A stretch of DNA of 64,000 nt from Lithodes maja (taxonomy: Eukaryota > Arthropoda > Malacostraca > Decapoda > Lithodidae), in NCBI GenBank assembly GCA_037953745.1, contig JBAKBP010006620.1:1-64000 (forward strand), written 5' to 3'. Shown here one piece after another: positions 1-10,189 of this stretch (its first letter is position 1; the number at the start of each line of letters is the position of its first letter). The position numbers were made by a program, and so were the translations under genes. The notes under the pieces are model-generated. The model was not told where the DNA came from, did not search any database, and saw only the letters and a program-made list of their open reading frames with translations.

Positions 1-271
1 CTAGCCTTGCATAGATTCTTTTATCTAATTATTCATCATTCGAATACACCGCTTTTTTGTGTGAATTCTTTATCAGACTCTGTTAACTAGTTCAGATATC
101 TTGTTATACCTTTTTGGGTATTTTCCTTAGTACAACTTCGTCGTGTACGTCATTTTCTTATAATTATTATTGTACTTAATTATTCGTATACGCTAATTTT
201 ATTTAAGCGTTTTCCAGTATTAGTTAACTACGTTAGTTTTGTTAACTGTACTTTCTACCAGTTTTGCTTAA

Positions 272-683
272 CCCTTTCGCTGCGGGTGATGTTCCGGAAC
301 GTCCTGGGAAGTTACAGCAATTTCCAGGCTTTAAAAGCCTGTAAAAAACGTAAAAATCGAGTGTCAGTGGGCGGGAGCGTGAGGGGCCCACCTCCGACCC
401 TCAGAGCACCGAGCGGCTCACTGATGTTGACTGTGTCTCGCGCGAGTCTCTCTCTGTGTCTCCCAGCAGTGTTGCCAAGCGAGCGAGTGTTACATAATAG
501 CGGGTTTCCCGCGTTTCACTGGCACCACTGCGGGTGAACCAGACCACGTACGGGGCCCGTTCTGGTGTCATTTTGAAGCTATTCTCGCCTAGTTTTTGGC
601 AGAATACACTTCATTTAATGCAGATGCTTGATTTATCATTCAGGAGTGCCCTAAATAGCCCAAACATAGCCGCAGCCAAAGGG
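272..683. mobile_element. piggyBac-like MITE, TTAA-flanked
   Basis: A 412-bp non-coding element lies between TTAA at 268-271 and TTAA at 684-687. Its ends are inverted: the left begins CCCTTTCGCTGCGG and the right, read on the minus strand, begins CCCTTTGGCTGCGG. TTAA target duplication with CCC-starting ends is the piggyBac hallmark. No transposase is encoded, so it would need one supplied in trans. Two other TTAA-flanked elements occur in the window (ending near 18142/30906 and at 21320-21797). The family is assigned from the ends only. Confidence 0.72.
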
Positions 684-910
684 TTAAGAGATAATAATCT
701 TTTATTTATTTATGATCAGAGAATAAATATTAAATCTGAATTCCTCGACCCGAGTTATTATTGTTACATAATAGTTATTTGAAAGAATATAATTATGTTC
801 AGATCATAATTTACCCGATTTAAGTTAAGAAGAGATTGAATTGTAAAAATAATTCAACACATCATTCCCAGTAATTTAATTTCGTTCTCCCGAATATTAA
901 GATTGTAGTC

Positions 911-1182
911 GCTATCTATCTATCTATCTATATGATCAGGCCCAATCCCCATTTTGGGGGTAGCCGACTCAAGACAGAGCAAGAACAGGGAAAACACAAA
1001 AAGAACATAAAACAACAAATAAACACAGATAAAAAGCACAAACTCACACACATCCAGGTCACCCAGGAGAAGACCCAGAGACCAGGGTCACCAAGGTCGC
1101 TCCAGCACTCCCCGGCCCCCGACTACCCGGAGAGGTTCCGATCTCGGCAGGCAGACATGCAGTGGAGCCAAAGCCACAAGCA
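911..1182 (-). mobile_element. RTE-like LINE 3' end fragment with (ATCT)n tail
   Basis: This is a near-copy of the 3' untranslated part of the RTE-like insertion at 32217-33067. It starts with the (ATCT)n microsatellite at 912-932 (GATA on the minus strand), which is the element's 3' tail, and runs to about 1182 where similarity stops. It is therefore a short, 5'-truncated minus-strand copy with no coding capacity. Confidence 0.75.
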
Positions 1183-1912
1183 CTAACATAAAATATAATT
1201 TCCAAGACCGCAGTAACTAGAATGACCTGAGCTATCTACCTGGTCAGCCACCCTACCCGTGCTAATTCACCTGCCTCGAGCGCCACAAGCGTTAGTCAAA
1301 CCAGCCATCAATACACGTGTCTTTATCCCTCAATTCGTTCAATCCTCTCATATTCGGGGAGTCCTTTAATTATAATGATATTACTTTGATAGAATAATAA
1401 ACACGTTAGACACTCGACTCACATCTATATTATTATTAAGGGTTGATTCTATTGGTCACGTGTTCATTCTTATAGTTGCATAATTCATATTTTATATTAC
1501 CACAATATGTTTATACTTTGTATTCCTAATCAGAGATTGATTATTCATAACCAAATGCGTTCCATGTGTTACTTACTGTCTCTTATAATAGTTAAGTTAA
1601 CCCTCAGCCCTCATTTAGCTCAATATATCCGTGATCTTAATATTGAGATAATAATGCAACGCATTAATCAATCCGGAGTGTATCGTAAGAAGTAATACGA
1701 ATACCCATCCATAAACCCTATGCCATTGAATAAACTATATGTGTATAATTTACATGTGTGTCGTCATTGAGTTTTGTAGCACCTGATTGAATACCTATTT
1801 TGTGATTAAGAAGGTGTTCGACGTGTTCCTGTTGAGGATACTTACGGTCTAAAAGTCCATAATTGGATTTTAGTGAAGACTGGGTAACGGGGTATAAATA
1901 TTATATCCCGAC

Positions 1913-1914
<2 letters not shown>
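1183..1914. other. AT-rich stretch, nothing recognised
   Basis: I see no extended reading frame, repeat match within the window or RNA motif in this stretch. It is AT-rich and ends in a TA microsatellite. Confidence 0.4.

Positions 1915-1982
<68 letters not shown>
1915..1982. repeat. (TA)n microsatellite
   Basis: An uninterrupted run of alternating T and A, about 68 bp long, followed by imperfect TTTA/TTAA-rich sequence to about 2060. Confidence 0.97.
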
Positions 1983-1985
<3 letters not shown>

Positions 1986-2415
1986 TATTCATATATTTAT
2001 TTATATATATTTTTGTTTATTTATTTATATATTATTTATTAATTAATTAATTAATTTATTCAATTATGTATATTACGATCATACATTTTGTGATGAAGAA
2101 ATTATCATATTTCTCAGTCTGGACATGAACAAGTACGGTCACAGGCACATTAATAACCACATCATCAAGTTTCCAATGGCTCTGCTACCTGCTTTATTCA
2201 GCTCACTAATAAAAAGGAACTTTGGATTTTAACTATAGAAATGTACAATGGATAGCGATGGTAATTGTCATACAAAATATTTTTAGGATGATACTAGTTC
2301 CCTTATTACTTTTGAACAGATATATCTTAGTTCATAATTGGTAAGGTGATTATTGTTATGCGACTGTACACTTGGTAGTGAACTGTGGTTACCCAGGGCG
2401 TTCTATGCTGATTTA
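1983..2415. other. AT-rich stretch, nothing recognised
   Basis: After the TA microsatellite comes roughly 80 bp of TTTA/ATTA-type low-complexity sequence, then unique-looking sequence. No open frame, inverted repeat or in-window copy was found. Confidence 0.35.
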
Positions 2416-2940
2416 TCGGTACCTATATTATTAAATCTGTCTGTTTGTCTGTGTGTCCTTAATAGGCGGCCGCAGTTTTGGACCTGGGGAGCTGAAACTT
2501 TGCATGTGGGTGTCAATTGATCTGGGTCAGGTCATAGAGGGGGCGAGGCCACGATCGGAGGTCGTTTCGAGGCCGAAATTGAAAAACAAAATAAAAAAAT
2601 GGCCGTTTGGGGCAGAAGGAGGCCTCCGATCGAAAAGGTGTATGGACCGAAAGTTGTTCGCAGCACCCCAAAATGGGGGTACGGATGAGGTCAGATCCAA
2701 CATCGGAGGTCATTTAGCGGCCGAAATCGAGGTCGCCGTTTAATGAGGCACAGGGAGGTCGAGGCTGGTGATTATGGTAGTAGTAGTATTGTGATGATTG
2801 TGGTAGTAGTGATTGATGATGGTGATTATGGTAGTAGTAGTGGTGGTAGTAGTGATGGTGATTATGGTGGTACAGTATTATTACAGTTCATAAATAAATG
2901 GTAGAATTTAAACCTGGGCAACGCCGGGTACCCCTGCTAG
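2416..2940 (+). mobile_element. non-autonomous Helitron-like element
   Basis: The right end shows the Helitron 3' signature. A six-base-pair hairpin (ACCTGG at 2912-2917, CCGGGT at 2924-2929, loop GCAACG) stands seven bases before a terminal CTAG (2937-2940), and the next base is T. The left end lies near the TCTGTCTGTTTGTCTGT stretch at about 2436; a possible TC start preceded by A is at 2416. There is no Rep/helicase, and the interior holds GTA/TGA-rich simple sequence at about 2760-2875. The left boundary is uncertain by about 20 bp. Confidence 0.62.
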
Positions 2941-3257
2941 TTCTACTGATTACTGTACTGCTCATTCATACTTCACACCACCTTGAATTTGCATGTTCTG
3001 CATAACTCACACTCGAGCTGAAACGGCCACGGAAGTCAAGAAGTTCCGGCCATATTGGCCGCTGGTCTTACTGGCCGCCTGAATAGGGCGCGGTCTTTTC
3101 CACATTACTGGAGAACAGGCAGGGACTCTCCCACACACCGCTCAAGCAACAAGAGGTGTCCCGCTCCACACATTGGACACCTCATCAACCACAATTTAGT
3201 CCATATTTTGAGACTTAGAATCCCTCATCACCTCACCCATATCCACCTATTGAATTA
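2941..3257. other. no feature recognised
   Basis: This lies between the Helitron-like end and the 69-bp tandem repeat. No coding similarity was seen, and the short open frame at 3055-3264 resembles nothing I know. Confidence 0.3.
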
Positions 3258-3425
3258 CTACTGATGTTGATTTACTACTGCTGATATATCAACTGTTCCT
3301 GTTTAACTCAAGAGATAAATGCTGTTCTACTGATGTTGATTTGCTACTGCTGATATGTCAACTGTTCCTGTTTAACTCAAGAGATAAATGCTGTTCTACT
3401 GATGCTGATTTACTACTGCTGATTC
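3258..3425. repeat. 69-bp tandem repeat, about 2.4 copies
   Basis: Units start at 3258, 3327 and 3396. The first two are full 69-bp units differing at only a few positions, and the third is partial. The partial third unit overlaps the left arm of the fold-back element at 3408-3817, which suggests the array grew from that arm. Confidence 0.9.
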
Positions 3426-3817
3426 TACACTTACTACTATTAATAAGTACGAGGCTCATTGACTTGTGTATTTATTCTGACTTCCTATTAGGTTGTGGTA
3501 ACTTAACGGAGGATTGGTAGTTTGGTAGGGTGGAGAGTGGGGAGGGTGCTGTAATGCTTGCTTTTAATTAATAATCAAAAGAAAACCGCCACATGCCAAC
3601 ATGTAGCTTTGCATAACATTCATTAATGTCACCATATCACTTAGTAGCGTTCTTCTGGTAGCCACTATGTAATCTTATACTTGTAATAACGGTAGCGGTT
3701 ATCGCTTGCCACCACCCAATTATATTTAATTACCTAATGGGAAGTCAGAATATATACAGAAGTCAATTAGCCTGGTATTTATCAATAGAAATAGGTGTAG
3801 AATCAACAGCAGTAAAT
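3408..3817. mobile_element. fold-back element with arms of about 85 bp
   Basis: The sequence at about 3408-3493 is repeated inverted at about 3732-3817, with scattered mismatches and a 238-bp spacer. Both arms share a core reading GATTCTACAC outward and CCATTAGGT/CTATTAGGT inward. No transposase lies between them. The structure fits a MITE or fold-back element; I cannot assign a superfamily because no clear target duplication is visible. Confidence 0.7.
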
Positions 3818-4251
3818 GTTTTTTCATTACGGTGCCGTTTTATCCGAGTTTAGTGTGAGTATCATTTAACAATACTGATCTGTTTAGGATGGAGCATAAA
3901 AGTTAAGCTTTGAGTGAAAGGTAATATTGAATATTGAATTATGTTAATGCCCTTTGCCCATGACTACACATTATATATAGCTGAACTACCATCATTATCA
4001 CACACACATAAACACCCACACATACACCCACACGCACATTGATACCATTAACCTTTTGAGGATAGGATGCCGCACTTATGTTCTATTGTTCCGGCTATTA
4101 TAGACGTTATAATTCAAGTTAGGAAGAGTATGTGGAAATTCAAAGGTTAATTGACTTAGTTTCTACCCTTCTCATTCTCAGAGGTCCTTCCTAAGCTGTA
4201 TCAAATCGTCTAATGAGTAAACTTGTCAAAGTGTATCATAATCCTCAAGGC
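3818..4251. other. no feature recognised
   Basis: AT-rich sequence with a short CA-rich patch near 4000-4040. No open frame or in-window repeat was identified. Confidence 0.3.
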
Positions 4252-4587
4252 CTAGTTTCCCCATTCCTTCGTCAATTTTAGGACGTTTCTTTTCGTGTCA
4301 TATAGGTGAAGATTGTTTCCTGGCAACCAATAGCGAGCCTGCAATTTAGGAGGAACGGCCTTCTACTTATGTATTAAATTATTAAATTTTACAGTTTGCT
4401 CCGTAGATTTCTTTCAAGTTTAAAAAAACACACCCAAGACCCCTCTGTGCGATACATGTGTGCCTTTTTCAGTAGAAAAATGTCCCAGCTGAAGGCCAAT
4501 TCCTCCAAAATTGCAGGCTCGTCATCGCTTGGCAGGAAACAATCAACACCCAAGTGGCACGAACAGTCTTGAAATCGTCAAACTAAA
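4252..4587. mobile_element. fold-back repeat, family X (both arms)
   Basis: The left arm (4252-4365) and right arm (4480-4587) are imperfect reverse complements. They share blocks meaning 'CTAGTTT ... GACGTTT ... CGTGTCATATAGG ... TTGTTTCCTGGCAA ... GAGCCTGCAATTTAGGAGGAA'. The same arm sequence recurs singly at 5143-5355, 7455-7625, 8755-8965, 9010-9112 and 9326-9447, and several times within 19780-20640. It encodes no protein. I call it family X because I cannot match it to a named family. Confidence 0.65.
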
Positions 4588-4596
4588 GAGGTATTG

Positions 4597-4680
4597 TATG
4601 TATTTATATACTCAGGCCCATACCGCATGGCTGGGGGTGGCCGACTCTAGACAGAGCCCGAACAGAAGAAACATTTACAG
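4597..4680 (-). mobile_element. diverged RTE-like 3' UTR fragment
   Basis: About 75 bp resemble the tail-proximal part of the RTE 3' regions at 911-1182 and 32217-32500: a CTCAGGCCCA block, then GGGGGTGGCCGACTC and GACAGAGC. It is a short truncated copy on the minus strand. Confidence 0.5.
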
Positions 4681-5142
4681 TTCCAATTCTTAGGGTTTGG
4701 GACCCCTTTCGCGTTCCCTCGCCCCTTTCTTTGTCTCGTCTAGTAAAACAAATTTACAAGGGTAGGAGTATTCCTAGTCTCCCACCCCCGAAGTAGGAAC
4801 ACAAGTACAGGAAAAAGGCAGACAGAAACGTGAACTTCTTAAACTCTCATCACTATATGGGGCTAAGTATGAGGGATAAGGGGGGGGGGAGGGGGGCAGA
4901 ACCTCCCCCCCTCCCCCTTAACCCTCGCTATGAGCCTATTTACTTCAAACACCTGCCTATTTCACCATTTTAACATCGAAGCTAAAGTGCAAACACATTT
5001 TTTCACATCCTCCTTTTATCTAAAGGTGAGGATTTTTCTATCTTTTATTTTTGGTAGCTTAGTTTGTTCCCTAGACCTCCATCAAGCCTAAGAAAATACC
5101 TCAAAGAAAACCCTTTGAGATGAATTTGTATTTTTAAAATGT
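4681..5142. other. non-coding, contains a G/C-run hairpin at 4877-4922
   Basis: Most of this stretch shows nothing recognisable. At 4877-4922 a run of G's with one A is followed by a matching run of C's, so the strand can fold into a very G/C-rich hairpin. It resembles the GGGGAGG/CCTCCCC ends of family X arms and may be a remnant of them. Confidence 0.45.
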
Positions 5143-5355
5143 CCTGGCCTAACGCCAGTTCCTCCAAAATTACAAGGTAACTCTTGCTTGCCAGGACAAT
5201 ATCAACACCTATTGTAAATGACACGAAAGGTCTTACTATTGACAAAGAAATGGAGCGAAAGATCTTAAAATCATCAAACTAATGAGGCAAATGTCTTTAA
5301 ATTTAAAAACTAATGTGACTAAAAATGAGGGAGAAGGTGGTCCAGACAAAACAAA
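5143..5355 (-). repeat. family X arm
   Basis: A single arm in the right-arm orientation: CCAGTTCCTCCAAAATTAC, then CACGAAAGGTCTTA and AAATCATCAAACTAATGAGG blocks, ending near a CTTCCCCTAA. It parallels 8755-8965 and 19780-19930. Confidence 0.6.
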
Positions 5356-6296
5356 AACTTCCCCTAAAGGGATTTTCACGCATTCACGCCTTTGATCTTG
5401 ATGCTTCACAACAAGCCCAATGTGGTGCAATCGGTAGCCTGGTTGAGAACTGGTGTGGCGCGGAATGGGCAGTCCCCCAGCATTACCACGAGTTGGCATG
5501 GTGTGAGCAAGTTTTGGGCATATTGAAATGTTGGTGTGTGTTGTCTTGGCGCAGGAAATTGATATGTGTTGTCTTGGCACTGCCATGGTACTGTTGTGGC
5601 ACCATTTAGGCACTGCTATTTGCCGTCCACTAATCCGTGGTACCATTGGCGTACATTTGGGTTGAATATTGCAGCATAACAGTACAGTTTATCCGGTATT
5701 CAAATAAGCTGAAATCGTGACAAATGTCAATAATTAAAAAAATAAATGTGACAATTCCTCCTATTAATGTCAGACTTATAAATGGAGTTTTCTCTCCTCT
5801 CCTTCGCTCCATACCACGTTTGGATGCTTTTATTATCATTGTTTTCTTTGTTAAATCCCAATTAATGACCAAAAATAGTAATTGTTTTGTGTGTATTTAA
5901 TCTGTGATATACTGTATTATAATGCGATGGAATTACAAACATGAACATACCATCAACACATTATAACAAAATATGATAAAACATTATAATACCAAATTGC
6001 TCCTATTCTCTTATCTGGACACTGAGCTGATTGACCAGTAATGTGTTGCCATACAAGCGGCCTTGTTATTCACACCTCATTGACAACCGATGAGAGAAGA
6101 CAAGGTTGGAATTTATAACATTATTGTAATACCCTTTGTGTCTGTTTTAGTATTATGGGTTGTTGGGATCATTATTATTTCAATTCCACCACATCAGTAG
6201 TGAAACACAGATTAATAGAGACTAAACATTAATCATGTTTGTTAATGAATAAGGTAGATAGCTAGATAGGGATATCAAATAAATACATTATATTGT
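5356..6296. other. no feature recognised
   Basis: About 940 bp. Short open frames exist on both strands (longest 136 codons, minus strand, 5236-5646), but none resembles a known protein and they partly overlap the family X arm. A local 25-bp near-duplication around TGTTGTCTTGGC occurs at about 5537 and 5570. Confidence 0.35.
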
Positions 6297-6509
6297 CTAG
6301 GAGAGCGGTGTGAGACGAACCTCCCCACAGATGTGAACAATACTCAATACAAGGACGCACTATGCCCCTGTACAGAGCAAGAAGCTGTGCAGGGGTAAAG
6401 AACCCCCGAAGGCGGTTGAGCACACCCAGCTTCTGGGAGGCTGCCTTAGCAAGACTGGTAATATTGTCCTTCCAACTGAGAGCAGAAGAAAAAGAGACAG
6501 CAGGGCATA
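6297..6509 (-). pseudogene. LINE-K RT fragment, inverted 5' part
   Basis: Read on the minus strand, this is the part of a jockey/CR1-group LINE just upstream of the segment that follows on the plus strand. About 70 bp at 6297-6365 are repeated inverted at 6507-6575. The pair forms one 3'-end copy whose 5' portion is flipped, as made by twin priming or by a fold-back rearrangement. It belongs to the same family as the minus-strand LINE at 18146-23290. Confidence 0.65.
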
Positions 6510-7035
6510 GTGCGTCCTTGTATTAAGTATTGTTCACATGTGTGGGGGAGGTTCCTCTCACACCGCTCTCCTAGACAAAATTAAAAGGAAGGCGTTTCAT
6601 ATCATTAACTCCCGTCCACTCACCAACTCTCTGCAATCTCTCTCTCTTCGCCGCAATGTTGCATCTCTCTCGCTATTCTATCGCTACTATAATAATCAGT
6701 GTTCCTCAGAGCTTTCCCAGTGTATACCACCTCCTTTACGTAGGGCACGTGGTACCCATCTTGCAACACAATTCCACCCCTACTCTGTGCAACTCTCCAA
6801 CCCAATAGTGAAACGTTACTCTCAGACTTTCTTCTATTCAATAGCTGAGCTCTGGAACTCTCTCCCAGAATCAGTCTTTCTATGACTTAAATTGCTTCAA
6901 ACTCCAGGCATTTTGGCTCGAACGTCCCTTGATTTTGGCCCTGTCACTCTTTCAACCATGGGGGGAGGCACTCGCTATAGACAGTTCTGCCTTTGCCTCC
7001 CTCCTCACATAGAATAAAAAATCTTATGTAAGGTA
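6510..7035 (+). pseudogene. LINE-K 3' end, C-terminal RT and 3' UTR
   Basis: The open frame at 6538-6885 (115 codons) gives the C-terminal tail of a jockey/CR1-group reverse transcriptase: a 'SLRRNVASLSLFYRYY' block, a 'SSELSQCIPPPLRR' block and a terminal 'ELWNSLPESVF' block. The catalytic RT core is absent because the copy is 5' truncated. The 3' UTR runs to about 7035 with an AATAAAAAA near 7012. A closely related C-terminus is at 18146-18440 on the minus strand. It is non-functional as it stands. Confidence 0.75.
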
Positions 7036-7454
7036 ATAGAAGGTTATATTTGAAAGATATTGCTTGAATTTATTATGTTTATTTAGTTTTCTTCATAATT
7101 TTCAACTCTGTTAATTGTTAGTTCATACATTTATCCGTTAAAGCAATATTTAAGATACTTTAGTAAATTAACGACTAGGATTTCTTCAACCTATCTGGCA
7201 TTCAGCAGCAACAACATTGAAGTCATATAAATACCTCCACTTCTACCGGAAGAGTTTATTCTGTATACATCCTAACACTCTAGTTAATTATACAGTAACA
7301 CCCCATATAAGGTCGAGAGCAGCGTTATGAAAGGAGAGAGACAACAGAGTAAGTGTTGGAGAGTATGAAGGCGGGTGATAGGGAGGGTTACCCTGGGTTG
7401 GTAGGCTATTACCTCAGGTAAGTACATTTATTGTCGGAATATCTACAAGTTAAG
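7036..7454. other. no feature recognised
   Basis: AT-rich sequence between the LINE 3' end and a family X arm. No coding frame or repeat match was seen. Confidence 0.3.
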
Positions 7455-7625
7455 GGGAGGTTTGTGATTATTGATCCTCTTCGCTCTCTTGTTTAGCCCC
7501 ATTAGTTTGGCGATTTTAAGACCTTTTGTGCCATTTAGTGTCGAGTTTTTCCTAGCGAGCCAATACCCGAGCCTGTATTTTAGGAGGAACTGGCCTTCGG
7601 CTGCGACGTTTTTCTACCGAATAAT
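7455..7625 (+). repeat. family X arm (left orientation)
   Basis: Contains the family blocks in order: GGGGAGGTTTG, TTAGCCCCATTAGTTTGGCG, TTTTGTGCCATTTAG, GAGCCTGTATTTTAGGAGG and a TTTTTCTACCGA end. The complementary arm lies at 8755-8965, so the two may be the ends of one 1.5-kb fold-back unit that encloses the 49-bp satellite. Confidence 0.6.
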
Positions 7626-8239
7626 GTAAATCATTTTATCGAAGGGTAGTACTTGTTAAAGCTTGATGGACGTCTTAAGAGGAAATTACATATATTAGAT
7701 ACATGAATAATGAAATGAACAAATAAATATAATACATACCAAATCTCCTCCTAACGGCAACTAGATTGGCGGTGCCGTTAGATATATGAGTATTGACTGT
7801 TTACCATTGATACTTGCACTGGAAACAACTTTCAAACAAACCTTTGGTAGTTGAATATTTATGCGATAACATGTATTTAGTGGTGTGTGTGGAATATATA
7901 ACCTCTATTGGAATAGAAGCAGAAGTCAACAAGATGGTATGCCAAGGCCAAGCCAACCGCATCACCACAACCTATAAGACAGGGATCAGAAGTTTCATAT
8001 GTAGGTTGATTTTCTAATATATATATTCATGGCTAACTCAAAACACATTCAGCTTACCTGATCACCATATTTATATATATATTACTATATGCAACAGTAT
8101 TTCGTTACAGTGCAGGTATATACAACTGTTGTAATATTGGTATATTTCAATACAAAGTAAGGTTAGCAGCAAATGAAATAAATGTGGCATTTGTTTTGTT
8201 AGTCTCTTATAAAATGTAAAGTTGTTAGATTAATAAAAT
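7626..8239. other. no feature recognised
   Basis: AT-rich. An open frame of 67 codons at 7814-8017 has no recognisable similarity and no supporting context. Confidence 0.3.
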
Positions 8240-8434
8240 GAGAATGGTATGCTTACATTATAATATTGTTTTACACACTCTCGATAATGAGAATGGTATG
8301 CTTACATTATAATATTGTTTTACACACTCTCGATAATGAGAATGGTATGCTTACATTATAATATTGTTTTACACACTCTCGATAATGAGAATGGTATGCT
8401 TACATTATAATATTGTTTACACACTCTCGATAAT
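8240..8434. repeat. 49-bp tandem repeat, four copies
   Basis: Units start at 8240, 8289, 8338 and 8387. The first three are identical 49-mers and the fourth lacks one T in an internal T-run. There are no unique spacers, so this is a minisatellite. Confidence 0.96.
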
Positions 8435-8754
8435 GCAAAACATGTGTGATTTGTTTTGATTAGACAGAATTTCCAATTATAATCATCAATTAATTTGTGT
8501 TCACTTATTGAAACGTAACATTTACTGTATATTACTTGTTCACGATCGTGAGTGTTTAAAGGTGTTTACGCTCGAATTACCTTCATTGCTGTATAATAAT
8601 ACTCCACCTATAATATTTGAGTAGCAAGCATGTCATGTGTGGTGAGGAGGTACATGCCAACCAACACAGCCTCACTTTTGTTTTCCTTAGAACAACATCA
8701 AGTTTAAAAAAAAATACATGTAAGGCCCATCTTCGAGTTAAATAAGTAGTACAT
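8435..8754. other. no feature recognised
   Basis: Sequence between the minisatellite and the family X right arm. No coding frame was identified. Confidence 0.3.
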
Positions 8755-8965
8755 TTTTCGGTAGAAAAATGTCTCAGCTTAAGACTGGTTCCTCCTGAAA
8801 TGCAGGCTTGCTTTCACTTCCAAGGAAAAAATCGACATCTGAATGGCACGAAAGGTCTTAAAATTGACAAATAAATAAGGCAAAAGGATTTAACATTTGG
8901 AAACTAAAGGGGCTAAACATGGGGAGAAGGGGGTCCCGATAATAAAACCTAAATATTTCGTCAGC
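8755..8965 (-). repeat. family X arm (right orientation)
   Basis: Shares GTAGAAAAATGTC, GGTTCCTCCTGAAATGCAGG, GGCACGAAAGGTCTTAAAAT and GGGGCTAAACATGGGGAGAA blocks with other arms, complementary to 7455-7625. Confidence 0.6.
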
Positions 8966-9009
8966 TTCGTTGCTGGGTAACTGATTCCCACTATATTGAG
9001 TTACTTCCA

Positions 9010-9112
9010 AGGGGAGGTTTGATTTTACTTGACTCCTTTCTCTGTTATGCTTAGCCCCATTAGTTTGGTGATTTTAAGACGTTTTGTGCCGTTTAGGATT
9101 CGATTTTTCGCT
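9010..9112 (+). repeat. family X arm, short
   Basis: Carries GGGGAGGTTTGATTTTACTT, then TTAGCCCCATTAGTTTGGTG and a TTTTGTGCCGTTTAGG block, then stops. It has the same orientation as 7455-7625. Confidence 0.6.
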
Positions 9113-9325
9113 TAAGGTGAGGTTACTTGAATGTGTTGTTTTTTTCCGGCATCGTATATAGATAACTCTGTTCATACACCTTTTGAATTATGTAAATTAT
9201 GGAGATCTGTTACCATGAACGCTTTTTATAGGAAGTCTGTCACCATGAACTAATAACACGCCTCAGTCAAACAAGTAGCAACAGTGACTGTAATTGAGTG
9301 GAGCCCTTCATTAAAAGGACATTAA

Positions 9326-9447
9326 AGGGGAGGTTTGGGATTTTCTGGACCCTCCCTTTTCCCTCATGCTAAGCCCCATTAGTTTGACGATTTTAAGATT
9401 TGTTGTGCCATTTAGGTATCCAGTTGTTCCTTTTCTACCGAAAAAAT
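9326..9447 (+). repeat. family X arm, short
   Basis: Carries GGGGAGGTTTGGG, TAAGCCCCATTAGTTTGACG and GTGCCATTTAGG blocks and a TTTTCTACCGAAAAAATG end. It is followed at about 9519-9572 by a sequence that recurs immediately after the BEL 3' LTR (17652-17704). Confidence 0.6.
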
Positions 9448-9896
9448 GTACACATATATCTTGAAAGGAGATCTTCGGGGCATTATTGACAGAGGTCTTG
9501 GGCGGTCTTGGGAGTAAGCTAAGCATGATAAATAGATAAATCAATAAACGAACAAATAAATACAAAATATACAAACCTCGTCTTAAATATTTAAGTTTTT
9601 TATCGAGAACAGAAATTTAATTTAACCCACTGATTTCAATATACTCTTACCTGATCTGAACAAAAACGATCGTTAAATACTAGCCTCAATAAGGAACATA
9701 AATGCGTCATCATCTCTTGCGTGATATAGAGTATGTGATAAAGCTCATCTGTTTCATTGGCTTCCAATCAATTTGGAAACATCCAGCTTAGGAGGAGGTA
9801 TGCGCTCGCTCTACCGAGTGCCCCTTTACCATAATATTTGCATTGTGTTCTGTTTCCCTAATCTTCATGTATTTCATCTTTCGTGTTCCTCCGCAA
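9448..9896. other. AT-rich, one short copy of the BEL 3' flank
   Basis: The only recognisable item is the segment at about 9519-9572 rich in AAATAAAT, duplicated at 17652-17704. Otherwise nothing is seen. Confidence 0.35.
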
Positions 9897-10118
9897 TTGA
9901 CCACTTGCGAGTGTCAGGGTATAAGGCAGTTGGAGCTGCGGACACGGATATTTAACACAATTATCAGTTAAAATACAGTTGTAGTGTATTTATAAATATA
10001 TATAATAAACTTCAATATACTTTCACCTCATCAGATACCTACATTATTATTGCATTTTTGTTGATATCAATGTCTACAGCTCCAACTTCCTTATAGCCTG
10101 AAACTCGCAAGTGGTCAA
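9897..10118. repeat. inverted repeat, 42-bp arms
   Basis: Arm 9897-9938 and arm 10077-10118 are reverse complements with about three mismatches, separated by 138 bp of AT-rich DNA. It is possibly a very short MITE. No target duplication could be defined. It sits just upstream of the BEL 5' LTR. Confidence 0.75.
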
Positions 10119-10189
10119 TGTGTTTTACCTCGTACATTTTGTGTGGGTTAGGTGATGGTCGGGACAGGTGGAGGGAAGGGGCTAGGTAT

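Noticed and set aside
286..537. 83-codon frame in the first MITE
   Set aside because: It lies wholly within a TTAA-flanked non-coding element and resembles no transposase.
5236..5646. 136-codon minus-strand frame
   Set aside because: It overlaps a family X arm, has no known motif and shows no conservation elsewhere in the window.
8240..8434. CRISPR-like array
   Set aside because: Units are contiguous without unique spacers, and the context is eukaryotic.
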